Positions 47,201-55,944 of a DNA stretch of 64,000 nucleotides are shown here, one piece after another. How positions within the stretch are numbered: the first letter of the stretch is position 1; every line of letters starts with the position of its first letter. Origin of the DNA: Chloroflexaceae bacterium (GTDB taxonomy: Bacteria; Chloroflexota; Chloroflexia; Chloroflexales; Chloroflexaceae); assembly GCA_028282325.1 (NCBI GenBank), contig JANQID010000077.1, positions 62,001 to 126,000 of the forward strand, in the 5' to 3' direction. A program made the translations under genes and the position numbers. The notes beneath the pieces were generated by a model. It saw only the letters and a program-made list of their open reading frames with translations. It did not search any database and was not told the origin of the DNA.

Positions 47201-47753
47201 TGCGGGTCAGCCATTCGCCGCTGGCCCACAACCCGCCGACCGCGCTCGCGAGTAATGCAAACTGAACCAGCGGGGAGAAGCTTGACCAACTGAACAACAC
47301 CAAAGTTAGACCGGACATCACCAGCAGGAAGCTGCCCAGCGCCAGCAGTGTCTGGCGGGTGTAGAGAGCCGCCAGCGCGTTACCCAGACGTTCGCCCAAC
47401 GTCGGCGGCGCAACCGCCGCCGGTGATGTCGGCGGCGTAAATGGCCCGACAGTCGGTGCGGCGACCGGCGCAACTGACGGACGCGGCGGGATCGGCGGCG
47501 ACGCGGCAGCGGGCGGCGTCTGGCCCATCGCCGCGCGATCCTGATCAATCAGTATCTTGATGCGGTCAGCCAGATCGGGCGCAAGGCGACCCTGATAGAC
47601 CCAGCCACTTAGTCGCTGCATAACAATCGCCAATTCATCTACAGCGCGTGGGGCGTGGCGATTCTGATAGCGCGCGATGGCGACGATCGTCGCAACCAGG
47701 GTGCCGATCGGAATCAGCAGGCAGAATAGTATGAAGAATATCAATTCAATCAT
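44214..47753 (-). CDS. Very large polytopic membrane protein (DUF2339/DUF2157-like)
   Basis: 1179 aa from ATG 47753, chosen for the AGGGAGG 7 bp upstream and the membrane helix that follows at once (IELIFFILFCLLIPIGTLVA). After a cytoplasmic Pro/Ala-rich stretch (about 75-130) with TLGERLGNALAALY, it contains some 35-40 closely spaced hydrophobic helices to the C-terminus. This matches the general look of DUF2339/DUF2157 predicted membrane proteins, whose function is unknown. The codon use is high in GC and uniform. It is monocistronic. Confidence 0.75.
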   Translation of the reverse strand: MIELIFFILFCLLIPIGTLVATIVAIARYQNRHAPRAVDELAIVMQRLSGWVYQGRLAPDLADRIKILIDQDRAAMGQTPPAAASPPIPPRPSVAPVAAPTVGPFTPPTSPAAVAPPTLGERLGNALAALYTRQTLLALGSFLLVMSGLTLVLFSWSSFSPLVQFALLASAVGGLWASGEWLTRKTNLQRAGLNLQGVAALLAPLAFFALSRPGLLDLAPRGSWLLVSALSLPVYILAAWRTRRMLYSTLAAFAAANVVLAAPQMIEDQWLAPLLAFWLAGYIPLADWLRRRGENALSRGPFWVAHIGLPSTLLLALLLGWRTVGLIELAPLSATLWAGVFGYALVAWLDRRPHWIWVVGALAPVALLTSLSTIDIAWRWQLTTLGALATAYLFLGAALETRARHYAAPWCGISFVVVSITALQTFGTTFAGFAAFQTALPPLMLYASATTLLAHRGRLSWLKAHDRALLATAGLIAEGVLLPLWLLAMFDLTNLAIQHQEIGFLLLSALYFVGAYWQLGRLRRAYAVALQALGLTLGLLAVVVTTVIGGPWLPGALLFAAILIGYAMVQRSELWAASALGAALLSGVFSLYHFAVQIQPDAWIGLGLIVTLVYALGGTLLRHSVWRFWVQPALGWALLSGVLTLMMTTVAIGDDLHVEPLYTGVFLAFATLLVLLSSVWRRAWLGYPAAFLWITGIMLAASAGFFTAWQPMPADLALVLCNLVIAFVFVGQTLRRVARPYAIPYEAVGYATLAFAPLLALGDTLALSLTWATVATLLTFGARFYRLPWLITLACAAFDLALLHSVEWAFLGIDPASAARILLAATWLQAMLGVGVRYGYNAATGSRMQTGQALYAGAIFSGLSTLFLALGAAATLAGAALVLAALLGLIATRERNVISAWGTLGLLLVGLFSLHQALDVALAWNLAWIGFELLGVALLGWVLDATKQRALTLWRRPTTLGPLVVGVALLLPLLALVIAAGDLDPMTFTLATMGLLLATLTVRERALDYGYVAGASLIAAGLCQLADWGFREPQWYVVPAGLYLLALAKGLRRFQCRHRVSRVVEAGALMLLLGTTLGQSLRVQGGLLYAYALWLCAEALIVIGYGMLLRLRVPFVGGIAFFVAGSLWIAVKPLQAVNQWVVFGILGMLMVGAYVLLERRQELLARAGRVWVDRLRSWG

Positions 47754-48034
47754 TGGCGCGCCTCCCTGAAGATGAAGGGTTGAAAGCAGCAAGCGAAACA
47801 TCGTTCGCACCTTACGAGATGCTGGCCTGATTGTAGCTTTCGGCAATAGGGAGAACCAACGATTGAAGGGTGAATGCACGGGTGAATTGGTGCGCATTCG
47901 CGCGCCCGGCGTCTCTGCCGATTGCGCGTCTGGCAAAGTCAATTGACGCCCGCGCGCAACGATGGTACGATCGCCCGGCCCAACGCCCGTGAATTCTGCG
48001 CCCTCCGCGGCCTGTATGGAGAACCTGAAACGCT

Positions 48035-48865
48035 ATGCCCATCGCCGATACTTCTCTGCTCATTCCGTCCGACCAGCAGCCGTTGTTCGGCAAACGCATC
48101 CTGATCACCGCTCCCCGCAATTACGCCGTTCGCTTCGCCCAGACGATCCTGGCCCGCGGCGGTTTGCCCGTGGTGATGCCCACGATTGAGACGGCTTTGC
48201 TTGCCGACTACACCGAGCTGGATCGCTGCCTGGAGCAACGCACTGCCTTCGATTGGATCGGCTTCACCAGCCGCAACGGCATTGAAGCGTTGCTGTACCG
48301 TATCGAGAATATGGGCTTGCCGGCCAGAGCCCTGAACGACTGCCGCCTCGCTGCGATTGGCAAGGACGCCGAGCGCCTGACCACGCTCGGTCTGCGAGTG
48401 GATCTGGTTCCCGCCGAGCCTAGCCCGACGGGCATCGTGGCTGAGCTAGATCGTATGCCAGACGACAACACGCGCACTATTCTCGTACCGGCGCCGGAGG
48501 TTGCAGGCGTTCCTGAACCGGATGTCATCCCCAATTTTGTCGCCGGACTGGAACGTATTGGCATGTGTGTTACCCGCGTTCCGGCCTACCAGACCCGCGC
48601 CCTGGAACGCGCCCGCTATCCGATCGAGCTCGATCTGATTCGGCGCGGTGCAGTCGACGCCATCGCCTTCAGCAGCGCGGCGGAGATCGAGGGCTTTCTG
48701 CGTATGATCGACGCACCGGATGACTATCAACGCTGCGCAATCGCCTGCTTCGGCCCCTACACCGCCGCCAACGCCCGGCGGTTGGGCCTCGTGCCCGATG
48801 TTGTGGCCGCCAACTTCAGTTCGTTCGATGGATTCGCCGAGGCGCTCGCCGCGCATATGCGCTAA
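48035..48865 (+). CDS. hemD: Uroporphyrinogen-III synthase (HemD family)
   Basis: 276 aa. GKRILITAPRNYAVRFAQTI opens the first Rossmann-like lobe; DWIGFTSRNGIEALL, LAAIGKDAERLTTLGLRVD, GAVDAIAFSSAAEIEGFL and IACFGPYTAANARRLGLVPD are the typical sparse HemD markers. The enzyme inverts ring D and closes hydroxymethylbilane to uroporphyrinogen III for heme, chlorophyll and cobalamin. No other hem genes are next to it. The first 18 residues are an extra leader; the ATG at 48035 has GGAGA 13 bp upstream. Confidence 0.87.
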   Translation: MPIADTSLLIPSDQQPLFGKRILITAPRNYAVRFAQTILARGGLPVVMPTIETALLADYTELDRCLEQRTAFDWIGFTSRNGIEALLYRIENMGLPARALNDCRLAAIGKDAERLTTLGLRVDLVPAEPSPTGIVAELDRMPDDNTRTILVPAPEVAGVPEPDVIPNFVAGLERIGMCVTRVPAYQTRALERARYPIELDLIRRGAVDAIAFSSAAEIEGFLRMIDAPDDYQRCAIACFGPYTAANARRLGLVPDVVAANFSSFDGFAEALAAHMR

Positions 48866-48937
48866 GACGGACGGATCAGGCTACAATTAGGAGAGGCATT
48901 CGCCGCTATTCTGGAGCGCTGTTGGAGGCAAACAGTT

Positions 48938-49627
48938 ATGACTACCACCGATTTGCTCAAGCAACGAGTCGCCGAGCACGCCGTCGGGTACATTCGCAGC
49001 CATACAGTTGTCGGTCTGGGCACCGGCTCAACGATGCGTTTCGCGCTGGAGGAACTGGCGCGCCGTCTCAATGCCGGCGAATTGAGCGATGTCGTCGGTA
49101 TTCCTACGTCGCAACGTACCGCCGACATTGCCCACGATCTGGGCATCCCGTTGACCACGCTCGAAGAAAACCCCAAGCTGGATCTCGCCATCGACGGCGC
49201 AGATGAAATCGATCCCGACTTGAACGCGATCAAGGGCGGCGGCGGCGCGTTGCTTCGCGAGAAGATCGTCGCTTCCGCCGCACGTGAGTTCATCATTATC
49301 GCCGATCACACCAAGCTGGTGACGCAACTGGGCGCGCGTTTCAAGCTGCCGGTTGAGGTGACGCCCTTCGGGACGCCGTTGATCCGGCGGCGCCTTGAAG
49401 CGATGGGAGGGAGCGTCGAATTGCGCCTTGCTGCCAACGGGCAGCCCTACCAGACCGACAATAGCAACCAGATCCTCGACTGCGCCTGCGGCCCGATCGC
49501 CGACCTGGTGGCGTTGAACCAGACGCTGTTGAATATGCCCGGCGTCGTCGATCACGGCCTGTTCCTGGGTATGGCCCGCCGCGCGATTATCGCCGATGAG
49601 ACCGCGATCAAGATACTGGAGCGTTGA
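48938..49627 (+). CDS. rpiA: Ribose-5-phosphate isomerase A
   Basis: 229 aa, the usual size. TVVGLGTGSTMRFALEEL, IDGADEIDPDLNAIKGGGGA, LLREKIVASAA and VEVTPFGTPLI contain all substrate-binding motifs, including the catalytic Asp/Glu/Lys set. It interconverts ribose 5-phosphate and ribulose 5-phosphate in the pentose phosphate or Calvin pathways. A GGAGG ribosome binding site lies 9 bp before the ATG. It follows hemD by 72 bp on the same strand. Confidence 0.96.
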   Translation: MTTTDLLKQRVAEHAVGYIRSHTVVGLGTGSTMRFALEELARRLNAGELSDVVGIPTSQRTADIAHDLGIPLTTLEENPKLDLAIDGADEIDPDLNAIKGGGGALLREKIVASAAREFIIIADHTKLVTQLGARFKLPVEVTPFGTPLIRRRLEAMGGSVELRLAANGQPYQTDNSNQILDCACGPIADLVALNQTLLNMPGVVDHGLFLGMARRAIIADETAIKILER

Positions 49628-49719
49628 TTAAACAGCTTGACCGTCATCTGCGGGTTAAACCAGATCGGGATCAGGCCAAGAAAGCGGATGCCGCACCCAG
49701 TGGTAGAGTCCGCCGACAA

Positions 49720-49833
49720 TCAGTTCCGGCGGGCCAGACGGCGTTTCCGTTCTTTAGACTGCTGGCTAGCCGTAAAACTATGCACCACAATAATCCATAA
49801 ACTTGTTACAACTGTCATAGCCGCCGCAGACAT
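49720..49833 (-). CDS. Possible 37-aa membrane peptide
   Basis: A short minus-strand frame from ATG 49833 coding for one hydrophobic helix (MTVVTSLWIIVVHSF) and a strongly basic tail (SKERKRRLARRN). GAGG lies 7 bp before the ATG. That GAGG is inside AGAGGTT, which can pair with AACCTCT 40 nt upstream (hairpin 49839-49886), so the ribosome binding site may be sequestered, or the hairpin may simply be a terminator (TTTTTG follows). Expression is unproven. The remaining 49628-50001 sequence holds only the nfo promoter. Confidence 0.3.
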   Translation of the reverse strand: MSAAAMTVVTSLWIIVVHSFTASQQSKERKRRLARRN

Positions 49834-49954
49834 ACAAAAACCTCTACGGCGCAACAGGCGCAACCTGTCGTCGGATCGCAGAGGTTGAACAACGAGCGGT
49901 AACAGCGACCAGTATAGCACACGTTGCTCTAGCATTAGTTTGATCAGCAAGCCG

Positions 49955-49963
49955 TGCTATAAT
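49955..49963 (+). promoter_or_regulatory. Extended -10 promoter for endonuclease IV gene
   Basis: TGCTATAAT is a perfect extended -10 element; a weak TTAGTT -35 lies 17 bp upstream (49935-49940). Transcription would start about 32 nt before the ATG. Confidence 0.55.
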
Positions 49964-50001
49964 GGAAGGACGGAAGTCGCTTAGCATATTGTCAGGAACC
50001 T

Positions 50002-50883
50002 ATGCCCTTCGGCGCACATATGTCGATCGCAGGAGGGGTCTCGAAGGCGTTCGCCCGCGGCGAGCATATCGGCTGCGACACAATGCAGATCTTTTGCAAG
50101 AATGATCGCCAGTGGTCTGCCCGTCCGTATTCGCCTGAAGAGATTGCCGCCTACAAAGCAGAACAGGAACGCACCGGCATCAGGCCGGTCGTTGTCCATG
50201 CTTCGTACTTGATTAATATGGCGGCGCCGGCCGAAGATCTGTGGTCGAGATCGATCGCCGGCCTCGTCGATGAGCTGGAACGTTGCGCATTGCTCGATAT
50301 TCCATACCTGGTCGTCCATCCTGGCGCACATGTGGGCAGCGGCGTCGAAGCCGGAATTCAACGCATCGCCGAAGCACTCGACCAGATCTTTCACGACGGC
50401 GTCGGTGATAGGACGATGGTGCTGCTCGAAACAACCGCTGGTCAAGGAACGGCGTTGGGCTGGCGTTTCGAGGAGATCGCCCAGATCATCGAGCACGTCG
50501 CGACGCCGGAGCGGCTGGGCGTATGCATCGACACCTGCCATCTGTTCGCCGCCGGGTACGATCTGCGTACCGCCGAGACCTACGCGGCGACTTTCACCAA
50601 CTTTGATCGAATTATCGGCCTGGATCACCTCAAAGTGATCCATTTGAACGACTCAGCTCGTGAACTCGGCAGCCGGGTCGATCGTCATGAGCACATCGGG
50701 AAGGGTCAAATCGGGCAGGAAGGATTTCGCTTTCTGGTCAACGATCCGCGCCTCCGGGCGCTCCCGATGATCCTTGAAACGCCTAAAGGCAAAGACATGG
50801 CCGAAGATGTTGAAAACCTCGGCCTGTTGCGCTCGCTCGTTGATCCATCTTTGGCACAGCATGAACAACGAGCGGTGATATAG
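50002..50883 (+). CDS. nfo: Endonuclease IV (AP endonuclease)
   Basis: 293 aa, full length. The AP endonuclease 2 fold and its trinuclear zinc ligands are visible: VVHASYLINMA (His66), LVVHPGAHVG (His106), VLLETTAGQG (Glu143), CIDTCHLFAAGYD (Asp177, His180), IHLNDS, DRHEHIGKGQIG, and MILETPKG. The enzyme cuts DNA 5' to abasic sites in base excision repair. It begins GAHMSIAGGV as usual. A ComEA-like gene follows 30 bp downstream, probably in the same transcript. Confidence 0.97.
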   Translation: MPFGAHMSIAGGVSKAFARGEHIGCDTMQIFCKNDRQWSARPYSPEEIAAYKAEQERTGIRPVVVHASYLINMAAPAEDLWSRSIAGLVDELERCALLDIPYLVVHPGAHVGSGVEAGIQRIAEALDQIFHDGVGDRTMVLLETTAGQGTALGWRFEEIAQIIEHVATPERLGVCIDTCHLFAAGYDLRTAETYAATFTNFDRIIGLDHLKVIHLNDSARELGSRVDRHEHIGKGQIGQEGFRFLVNDPRLRALPMILETPKGKDMAEDVENLGLLRSLVDPSLAQHEQRAVI

Positions 50884-50913
50884 TACCAGTCGTGCGATGT
50901 GTAGGAGTGAACG

Positions 50914-51441
50914 ATGTTCAAATCCCGCAAGTTTCTCTGGCTGGTCGTCGTTGTCGTAGTCGTGGCTGTGATCTGGCGTTGGCGACAACAGCGCGCCGGA
51001 GAACAGGGGCTGAACGGGCGCGATAGCGCTACTACGTTTGGGTCTTCGACTGCCGCTACGACGCCATCCCAGGGAGCCAACGCCGCCCGGAGCGGAACCT
51101 CGTCGGCAACTAGTCGTCGGATCGTCACACGAGTCCATAAGGGAGTGCCGCCGCCCGCGAATGCATCGAAACCAGCGGATCAACCGCAAACCGGCGAGCC
51201 GGCTGTAGAAGCGCCGCAAGCACCGGAAGCGCCCGCGTCAACTGAAGTTCAACCGGTGAATATCAACGCAGCAACGATTGATGCCCTGGTTGAGTTGCCC
51301 GGCATCGGCCCTGTGTTAGCACAGCGCATTGTTGAATATCGCGAAGCAAACGGCCCGTTCAGCTCTGTCGAGGGGCTCGGCGTCGTGCAGGGCATCAGCG
51401 CGGCGCTCGTCAGCGAGCTTACCCCATACGTGCAGGTTTAG
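50914..51441 (+). CDS. ComEA-like helix-hairpin-helix DNA-binding protein
   Basis: 175 aa. A basic N-terminus and one membrane helix (9-22) anchor it in the membrane. A Ser/Ala/Pro-rich linker of about 85 residues follows, then a double helix-hairpin-helix at the C-terminus (VNINAATIDALVELPGIGPV and LAQRIVEYREANGPFSSVEG). In transformable bacteria ComEA binds incoming DNA outside the membrane; no comEC or comEB is nearby. The linker is longer than in Bacillus ComEA, and there is no SLBB domain. A strong terminator follows. Confidence 0.88.
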   Translation: MFKSRKFLWLVVVVVVVAVIWRWRQQRAGEQGLNGRDSATTFGSSTAATTPSQGANAARSGTSSATSRRIVTRVHKGVPPPANASKPADQPQTGEPAVEAPQAPEAPASTEVQPVNINAATIDALVELPGIGPVLAQRIVEYREANGPFSSVEGLGVVQGISAALVSELTPYVQV

Positions 51442-51449
51442 AACGTGCA

Positions 51450-51492
51450 AGCGAGGGTCGCGACAGAGCATATGCCGATCGCGACCCTCGCT
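51450..51492 (+). terminator. Rho-independent terminator after the ComEA-like gene
   Basis: A perfect 14-bp stem (AGCGAGGGTCGCGA with TCGCGACCCTCGCT), a 15-nt loop, and GCGGTTTT after the stem. Confidence 0.85.
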
Positions 51493-51553
51493 GCGGTTTT
51501 CTCCAGGCTGTCGCTCTACCGCTCTGATTCCGCGTAACATACCGCTAAAGCCC

Positions 51554-51582
51554 TTGTTTCTCCTCACTGCTGATGCTATAAT
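51554..51582 (+). promoter_or_regulatory. Promoter for the GT4-TPR gene pair
   Basis: TTGTTT (51554-51559), a 17-bp spacer, and extended -10 TGCTATAAT (51574-51582). The predicted leader is about 84 nt. Confidence 0.6.
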
Positions 51583-51672
51583 CCATCTATTATCCTGGTT
51601 TTTGTCGAACGCTTGATAGGCCTGCCGTGGCGAAATACTCCTCTCACGCGGCCTGAGTTTTTTCCTGCTATC

Positions 51673-52905
51673 ATGCGCGTTTTAATGCTTTCATGGGAAT
51701 ATCCGCCGCATACTGTCGGCGGCCTTGGCAAGCACGTCGCCGAACTCGTTCCCGGCTTAACCAGACGTGGTATCGCTATATCGTTGATCACGCCGTTGCT
51801 CCGTTCCGGCGCTGAGCGCGAAATGATCAATCCGAGCACGCACATCTTCCGCGTAGTTCCGCCTATGATGGATGAGTATGACTTCCTGACATTTGCGCTT
51901 GAAACTAACCAGACCCTCGAACGCGCCACGCAACGGCTGATCGATGAGTTTGGCCATTTTGATCTTATCCATAACCACGACTGGTTGACGGCCCCTACAG
52001 CCATCGCGCTCAAGCACCAGTTGAAGATACCGCTGATCACGACGATTCACGCCACCGAGCACGGTCGAAATCAAGGCTATCTGCATAGCCGGCAATCGCG
52101 CCAGATCCATGAAATTGAACAGAGCCTGATGCACGAAGCCTGGCGTGTCATCGTCTGCTCGGCATTTATGAAAAACCAGCTCGCCATGCACTTCTACACT
52201 CCGCCGGATAGAGTCGATGTCACGCCCAACGGCGTGCATATTCAACCCGGCCCATTTTATAGCTCTGAAGAGCGCTACGCATTTCGCCGCCGTTTCGCCG
52301 ATCCTCACGATCACATTGCGCTGTACGTCGGGCGTATCGTCTATGAAAAAGGTTTGCATACATTAGTAGACGCCTGGCCGCAGATCCTCAAGCATGTCCG
52401 CGCCCGCCTGGTGATCGCCGGCGCCGGAGCGCAACTCAACGAACTCAAGGCGCATATCAAAGCGCTGGGACTCAAGGAGTGGATCACATTCACCGGCTTT
52501 ATTCCCGACGAAGATCGCGACCGGCTCTACCGCGTCGCCGATGTTGCCGTGTTCCCGTCGCTCTACGAGCCGTTCGGCATCGTTGCACTGGAAGCGTTCG
52601 CCGCCGAGTGTCCCGTTGTGGCGTCAAATACCGGCGGACTTACCGAGGTCATTCGGCCGCACGAGACCGGCATCGCCGTTGAGCCGGGGAATGTCGATTC
52701 GTTGGTGTGGGGCATTCTGCATACGCTTCAGAACCCGGAGTGGTCGCGCGCGCGCGCCACAAACGCTCTGCACGAAGTCAGCGCTCATTATATATGGGAT
52801 CGGGTCGCACGCGAGACGCTGAGCGTGTATAATCGAGTCTATCAGGAATGGCTCGCCAGCGGTTGGGGCAAAGAGATCGTTATGCGAACGGAGACACATC
52901 CTTGA
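51673..52905 (+). CDS. Glycosyltransferase family 4 (glycogen-synthase-like)
   Basis: 410 aa from ATG 51673, where the domain begins MRVLMLSWEYPPHTVGGLGK; an upstream TTG frame start at 51613 adds only non-conserved residues. GT-B fold: N-terminal acceptor lobe with HNHDWLTAP, C-terminal donor lobe with VGRIVYEKGLHTLV, and FPSLYEPFGIVALEAFAAEC containing the conserved E-x7-E nucleotide-sugar motif. It probably transfers glucose or another hexose from NDP-sugar to a polysaccharide. The stop overlaps the TTG start of the TPR/zinc-ribbon gene (TTGA), so translation of the two is coupled. Confidence 0.9.
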   Translation: MRVLMLSWEYPPHTVGGLGKHVAELVPGLTRRGIAISLITPLLRSGAEREMINPSTHIFRVVPPMMDEYDFLTFALETNQTLERATQRLIDEFGHFDLIHNHDWLTAPTAIALKHQLKIPLITTIHATEHGRNQGYLHSRQSRQIHEIEQSLMHEAWRVIVCSAFMKNQLAMHFYTPPDRVDVTPNGVHIQPGPFYSSEERYAFRRRFADPHDHIALYVGRIVYEKGLHTLVDAWPQILKHVRARLVIAGAGAQLNELKAHIKALGLKEWITFTGFIPDEDRDRLYRVADVAVFPSLYEPFGIVALEAFAAECPVVASNTGGLTEVIRPHETGIAVEPGNVDSLVWGILHTLQNPEWSRARATNALHEVSAHYIWDRVARETLSVYNRVYQEWLASGWGKEIVMRTETHP

Positions 52906-54164
52906 CCAACATCGATCAACTCCTCAAGCAAGGCATCGATGCCGCACGCACCGGACGACGCGACAACGCGCGCGCGTTGTTGATGCGAGTGATCGAAGCC
53001 GATGAGCGCAATGAACTCGCCTGGTTGTGGCTGTCCAGCGTGGTAAACGAAGAAAGCGACCGCCGCATATGCCTGGAGAATGTGCTTGAGATTAATCCAA
53101 ACAATCCTCAGGCGCAACGCGGCATTGCGGTGCTCAATGAACGCTCGCGACAGTCAGCCTCGCCGGACCCAGCTTCAACGCCAACAACGCACGCCGACGC
53201 GCCCAATCCTCCCGCCACCGGGGCGACGATCGCGCTCGAACCAGAGAAGCCGCAGGCGGAGACGGCCAAACAGCCCGCCGAAGTTGCTGCCGATTCAGAC
53301 GATTACGCCTGCCCGTACTGCGGCGCACAGACCAGCCCGAAACTCTCGCACTGCCCGGCGTGCCGTCGCAGCCTGATGATTCGTGGGCAGCCGCCGGAAA
53401 AACGCTCGACAGCGCTGACCATTCTGGCGATTCTGTGGGGCATTGGCAGCCTGTTTGCGTTGCTGGCGACTGTCGGTGTCTTGTTATTGACGCTGCCGCT
53501 TATCCAGATGACGATGGAATTTGGGGCCGCGTTTCCATTCGGATTACTTACGCCATTGATCATAGCGATAATCTATACCGGTGTAAACATCGCCATTACC
53601 GTTGGCCTGTTGCGCCGCCGGCGTTGGGCCTATATCATCAATGTCATCCTGCTCGTCTTGAATGTTATCGGCATACTTCTCGCGCTCATCTTTGGCGCCG
53701 CCGTGATGGCGCTGCTGGTTGGGGGAATGGCCAGCGCCGATCTGCCGGCGGATGCGTCGATTCTTACCCTGTTTTCCGGCGGCGTCGGCTTCCTGATCGG
53801 CCTGGCTCCGATCATATTGATTGCCGTTCTCACCTATCTGAGCTATGGCGACTTCTACGGCCCCAAACTGCGTATCACAACCACCATCGGCGATCAGGAC
53901 GCCGAGGGGCATTATAATATCGGCGTGGCGTGCAAGAATCGCGGGATGTGGTATATGGCCGCCCGCGAATGGGCGACGGCAGTTCACATGAGTCCGAATG
54001 ACGCCGATTATCGCCGCGCCCTGGGGCTGGCCTATGCGCAACTAAAACGTTTCGACGACTCTTTGCAGGAGTTGCGTTCGGCACAGGATCTGGCGCCCAA
54101 TGATGCCCGGATCCACGAGGATATAACAGTGATCGAACGGTTGGCCATCGGGAAGACCAGATAG
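52902..54164 (+). CDS. TPR / zinc-ribbon / multi-helix membrane protein
   Basis: 420 aa from TTG 52902 (GGAGA 7 bp upstream, overlapping the GT4 stop). Order of parts: an N-terminal TPR pair (1-80), a Pro/Ala-rich linker, a CxxC...CxxC zinc ribbon (Cys137, Cys140, Cys151, Cys154), four membrane helices (about 175-310), and a C-terminal TPR block (about 330-415; [20 protein letters not shown]). I do not recognise a named family. Coupling to the glycosyltransferase suggests a scaffold or regulator of the same process, but this is inference. Confidence 0.72.
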   Translation: MTNIDQLLKQGIDAARTGRRDNARALLMRVIEADERNELAWLWLSSVVNEESDRRICLENVLEINPNNPQAQRGIAVLNERSRQSASPDPASTPTTHADAPNPPATGATIALEPEKPQAETAKQPAEVAADSDDYACPYCGAQTSPKLSHCPACRRSLMIRGQPPEKRSTALTILAILWGIGSLFALLATVGVLLLTLPLIQMTMEFGAAFPFGLLTPLIIAIIYTGVNIAITVGLLRRRRWAYIINVILLVLNVIGILLALIFGAAVMALLVGGMASADLPADASILTLFSGGVGFLIGLAPIILIAVLTYLSYGDFYGPKLRITTTIGDQDAEGHYNIGVACKNRGMWYMAAREWATAVHMSPNDADYRRALGLAYAQLKRFDDSLQELRSAQDLAPNDARIHEDITVIERLAIGKTR

Positions 54165-54189
54165 GCTAGGTAGCCAGATCAGGATAGAT

Positions 54190-55284
54190 ATGGCAGGAAA
54201 TAGTATCGGACAGGCGTTTCGATTGACAACCTGGGGCGAATCGCATGGCCCGGCGGTTGGTTGCACGGTCGATGGCTGCCCGTCGGGGTTGGCCATCGGC
54301 GAAGCGGATATTCAACGTGCGTTGGATCGACGCCGCGTCGGTCAAAGCAAGGTCAGTTCAGCACGGCAGGAGCCGGATCGCGTGCAGATCCTTTCCGGCG
54401 TGTTTGAGGGCCACACAACCGGCGCGCCGATCGCGATGGTTGTCTACAACACCGACGCCAAATCGTCGCACTATGAGCCGATCAAAGATCTGTATCGCCC
54501 CGGTCACGCCGATTATTCCTGGGATGCCAAGTACGGCTTTCGCGACTGGCGCGGCGGTGGACGGAGCAGCGCCCGCGAGACGATCGGGCGCGTGGCCGGC
54601 GGTGCTATCGCCCAGGCGTTGCTGGCGACCGCCGACATGCAGATCCTGGCCTATACCCTGGCGCTGGGCAATGGGAGTGGTGTGACCGGCGACATTCTGT
54701 TTGCCGAGAACTTCGACGAAGCCGAAATCGAGCGCAACATTATGCGCTGCCCCGACGCCGCAGTCGCCGAACAGATGGTCGAGCGGGTCGAGGCGGCGCG
54801 TCGTTCGCTCGACTCGCTGGGTGGCATTGTCGAAGTGCGTGCGCGCGGCGTGCCGCCGGGGTTGGGCGAGCCGGTCTTCGACAAGCTGCAAGCCGATATT
54901 GGCAAGGCGATGTTTAGCATCCCGGCGATCAAGGGGGTGGAGTTCGGCGAGGGCTTTGGAGTCGCGGCGCTGCGCGGCTCGGAAAATAACGACCCGTTCG
55001 TTCGCCGACCTGACGGCGGCGTTGGCACGGCCAGCAACCGGCACGGAGGCATTCTGGGCGGTATAAGCACTGGCGAAGAGATCATCGTGCGCCTAGCGGC
55101 CAAGCCCCCGGCTTCCATCGCTCAACCTCAATCGACGGTTGATCGTGACGGCAACCCGGCTGAGATTACCGTTCACGGACGCCACGACCCGACAGTGTTG
55201 CCGCGCCTTGTGCCAATCGCCGAGGCGATGCTGGCGCTGACGCTGGCCGATCATCTGCTTCGCCAACGTATGGCGCGCGTCTGA
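54190..55284 (+). CDS. aroC: Chorismate synthase
   Basis: 364 aa, full length. The three family signatures are present: [18 protein letters not shown] at the N-terminus, [20 protein letters not shown] then [19 protein letters not shown] in the middle, and [15 protein letters not shown] plus [15 protein letters not shown] near the C-terminus. The FMN-dependent enzyme makes chorismate from EPSP, the last shikimate step. It is the first of an aroC-membrane protein-tyrA group on the plus strand, a sensible set leading to tyrosine. Confidence 0.97.
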   Translation: MAGNSIGQAFRLTTWGESHGPAVGCTVDGCPSGLAIGEADIQRALDRRRVGQSKVSSARQEPDRVQILSGVFEGHTTGAPIAMVVYNTDAKSSHYEPIKDLYRPGHADYSWDAKYGFRDWRGGGRSSARETIGRVAGGAIAQALLATADMQILAYTLALGNGSGVTGDILFAENFDEAEIERNIMRCPDAAVAEQMVERVEAARRSLDSLGGIVEVRARGVPPGLGEPVFDKLQADIGKAMFSIPAIKGVEFGEGFGVAALRGSENNDPFVRRPDGGVGTASNRHGGILGGISTGEEIIVRLAAKPPASIAQPQSTVDRDGNPAEITVHGRHDPTVLPRLVPIAEAMLALTLADHLLRQRMARV

Positions 55285-55290
55285 CCTGAT

Positions 55291-55944
55291 ATGATGAGCG
55301 ATAGTTCCGACGCTATGAACGAGGCGGAGTCGACTCCGCCATCACGAACGGAGGAGCGCGGAGGCTGGAAGATAGACCGCTGGTCGCTGTTCCCGGCCCT
55401 CGCGGCGGGGTTGTGCTGGGCCGGCGCAATCGCCCTCCTGCTCCTGATTGATTTGCGCACCGAACCCGGCTGGTTCGCCCCGCAACGGCTGTTGTTTTAT
55501 GCCCTCGCGCTCGGCGCAGGGCTGTTGACATTCACACCGGTCGAGTTGCATATGCAATTGCCCGGCCTGGCATTTGAAGGCGTCGCTGGGACGGCGCTGT
55601 TGCTATACACGTTGGCGTTCACGCCGCCACCGACCGGCTGGTTGCTCGATCCACCCGATCTGCCCGTGTATGCGCTGCTCGCCATCGCGTTGTTCTGGAG
55701 CGTGGCGGCGATTATGCTGCCGTTCGTCTATGCCTTGAGCCAGAGGCTTTTCAAGCAACGCGCGCGCCGCTCCGATTTGCGCCGCGCGCGTCGGCAGGCG
55801 TATGAGTTTGGCGTCCTGGCGGCATGCATCGTGGTATTGGCCGGGTTGCGCGTATTGACCTGGGTCAGCATACTTCTGGTGATCTTGATCCTGATTACCG
55901 CCGAGTTGCTCTTCCTGGCGCGCGTAAAGACCGAAAGCACATAA
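55291..55944 (+). CDS. Hypothetical multi-helix membrane protein in aroC-tyrA group
   Basis: 217 aa, not recognised. A polar N-terminus of about 27 residues (with WKIDRWSLFP) precedes five membrane helices, with a basic cytoplasmic loop RLFKQRARRSDLRRARRQAY between the third and fourth. It starts 6 bp after aroC (ATG 55291 or 55294) and ends 68 bp before tyrA, so it is probably co-transcribed. Nothing in it suggests an aromatic amino acid function; a transporter is unlikely at this size. Confidence 0.6.
   Translation: MMSDSSDAMNEAESTPPSRTEERGGWKIDRWSLFPALAAGLCWAGAIALLLLIDLRTEPGWFAPQRLLFYALALGAGLLTFTPVELHMQLPGLAFEGVAGTALLLYTLAFTPPPTGWLLDPPDLPVYALLAIALFWSVAAIMLPFVYALSQRLFKQRARRSDLRRARRQAYEFGVLAACIVVLAGLRVLTWVSILLVILILITAELLFLARVKTEST

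Noticed and set aside
49637-49888. 83-aa plus-strand frame after rpiA
   Set aside because: No ribosome binding site, basic low-complexity product, crosses the hairpin and the minus-strand peptide candidate.
50914-50935. GTTCAAATCCC resembling a tRNA T-loop
   Set aside because: It is the start of the ComEA-like coding sequence; no acceptor or anticodon stems can be drawn around it.
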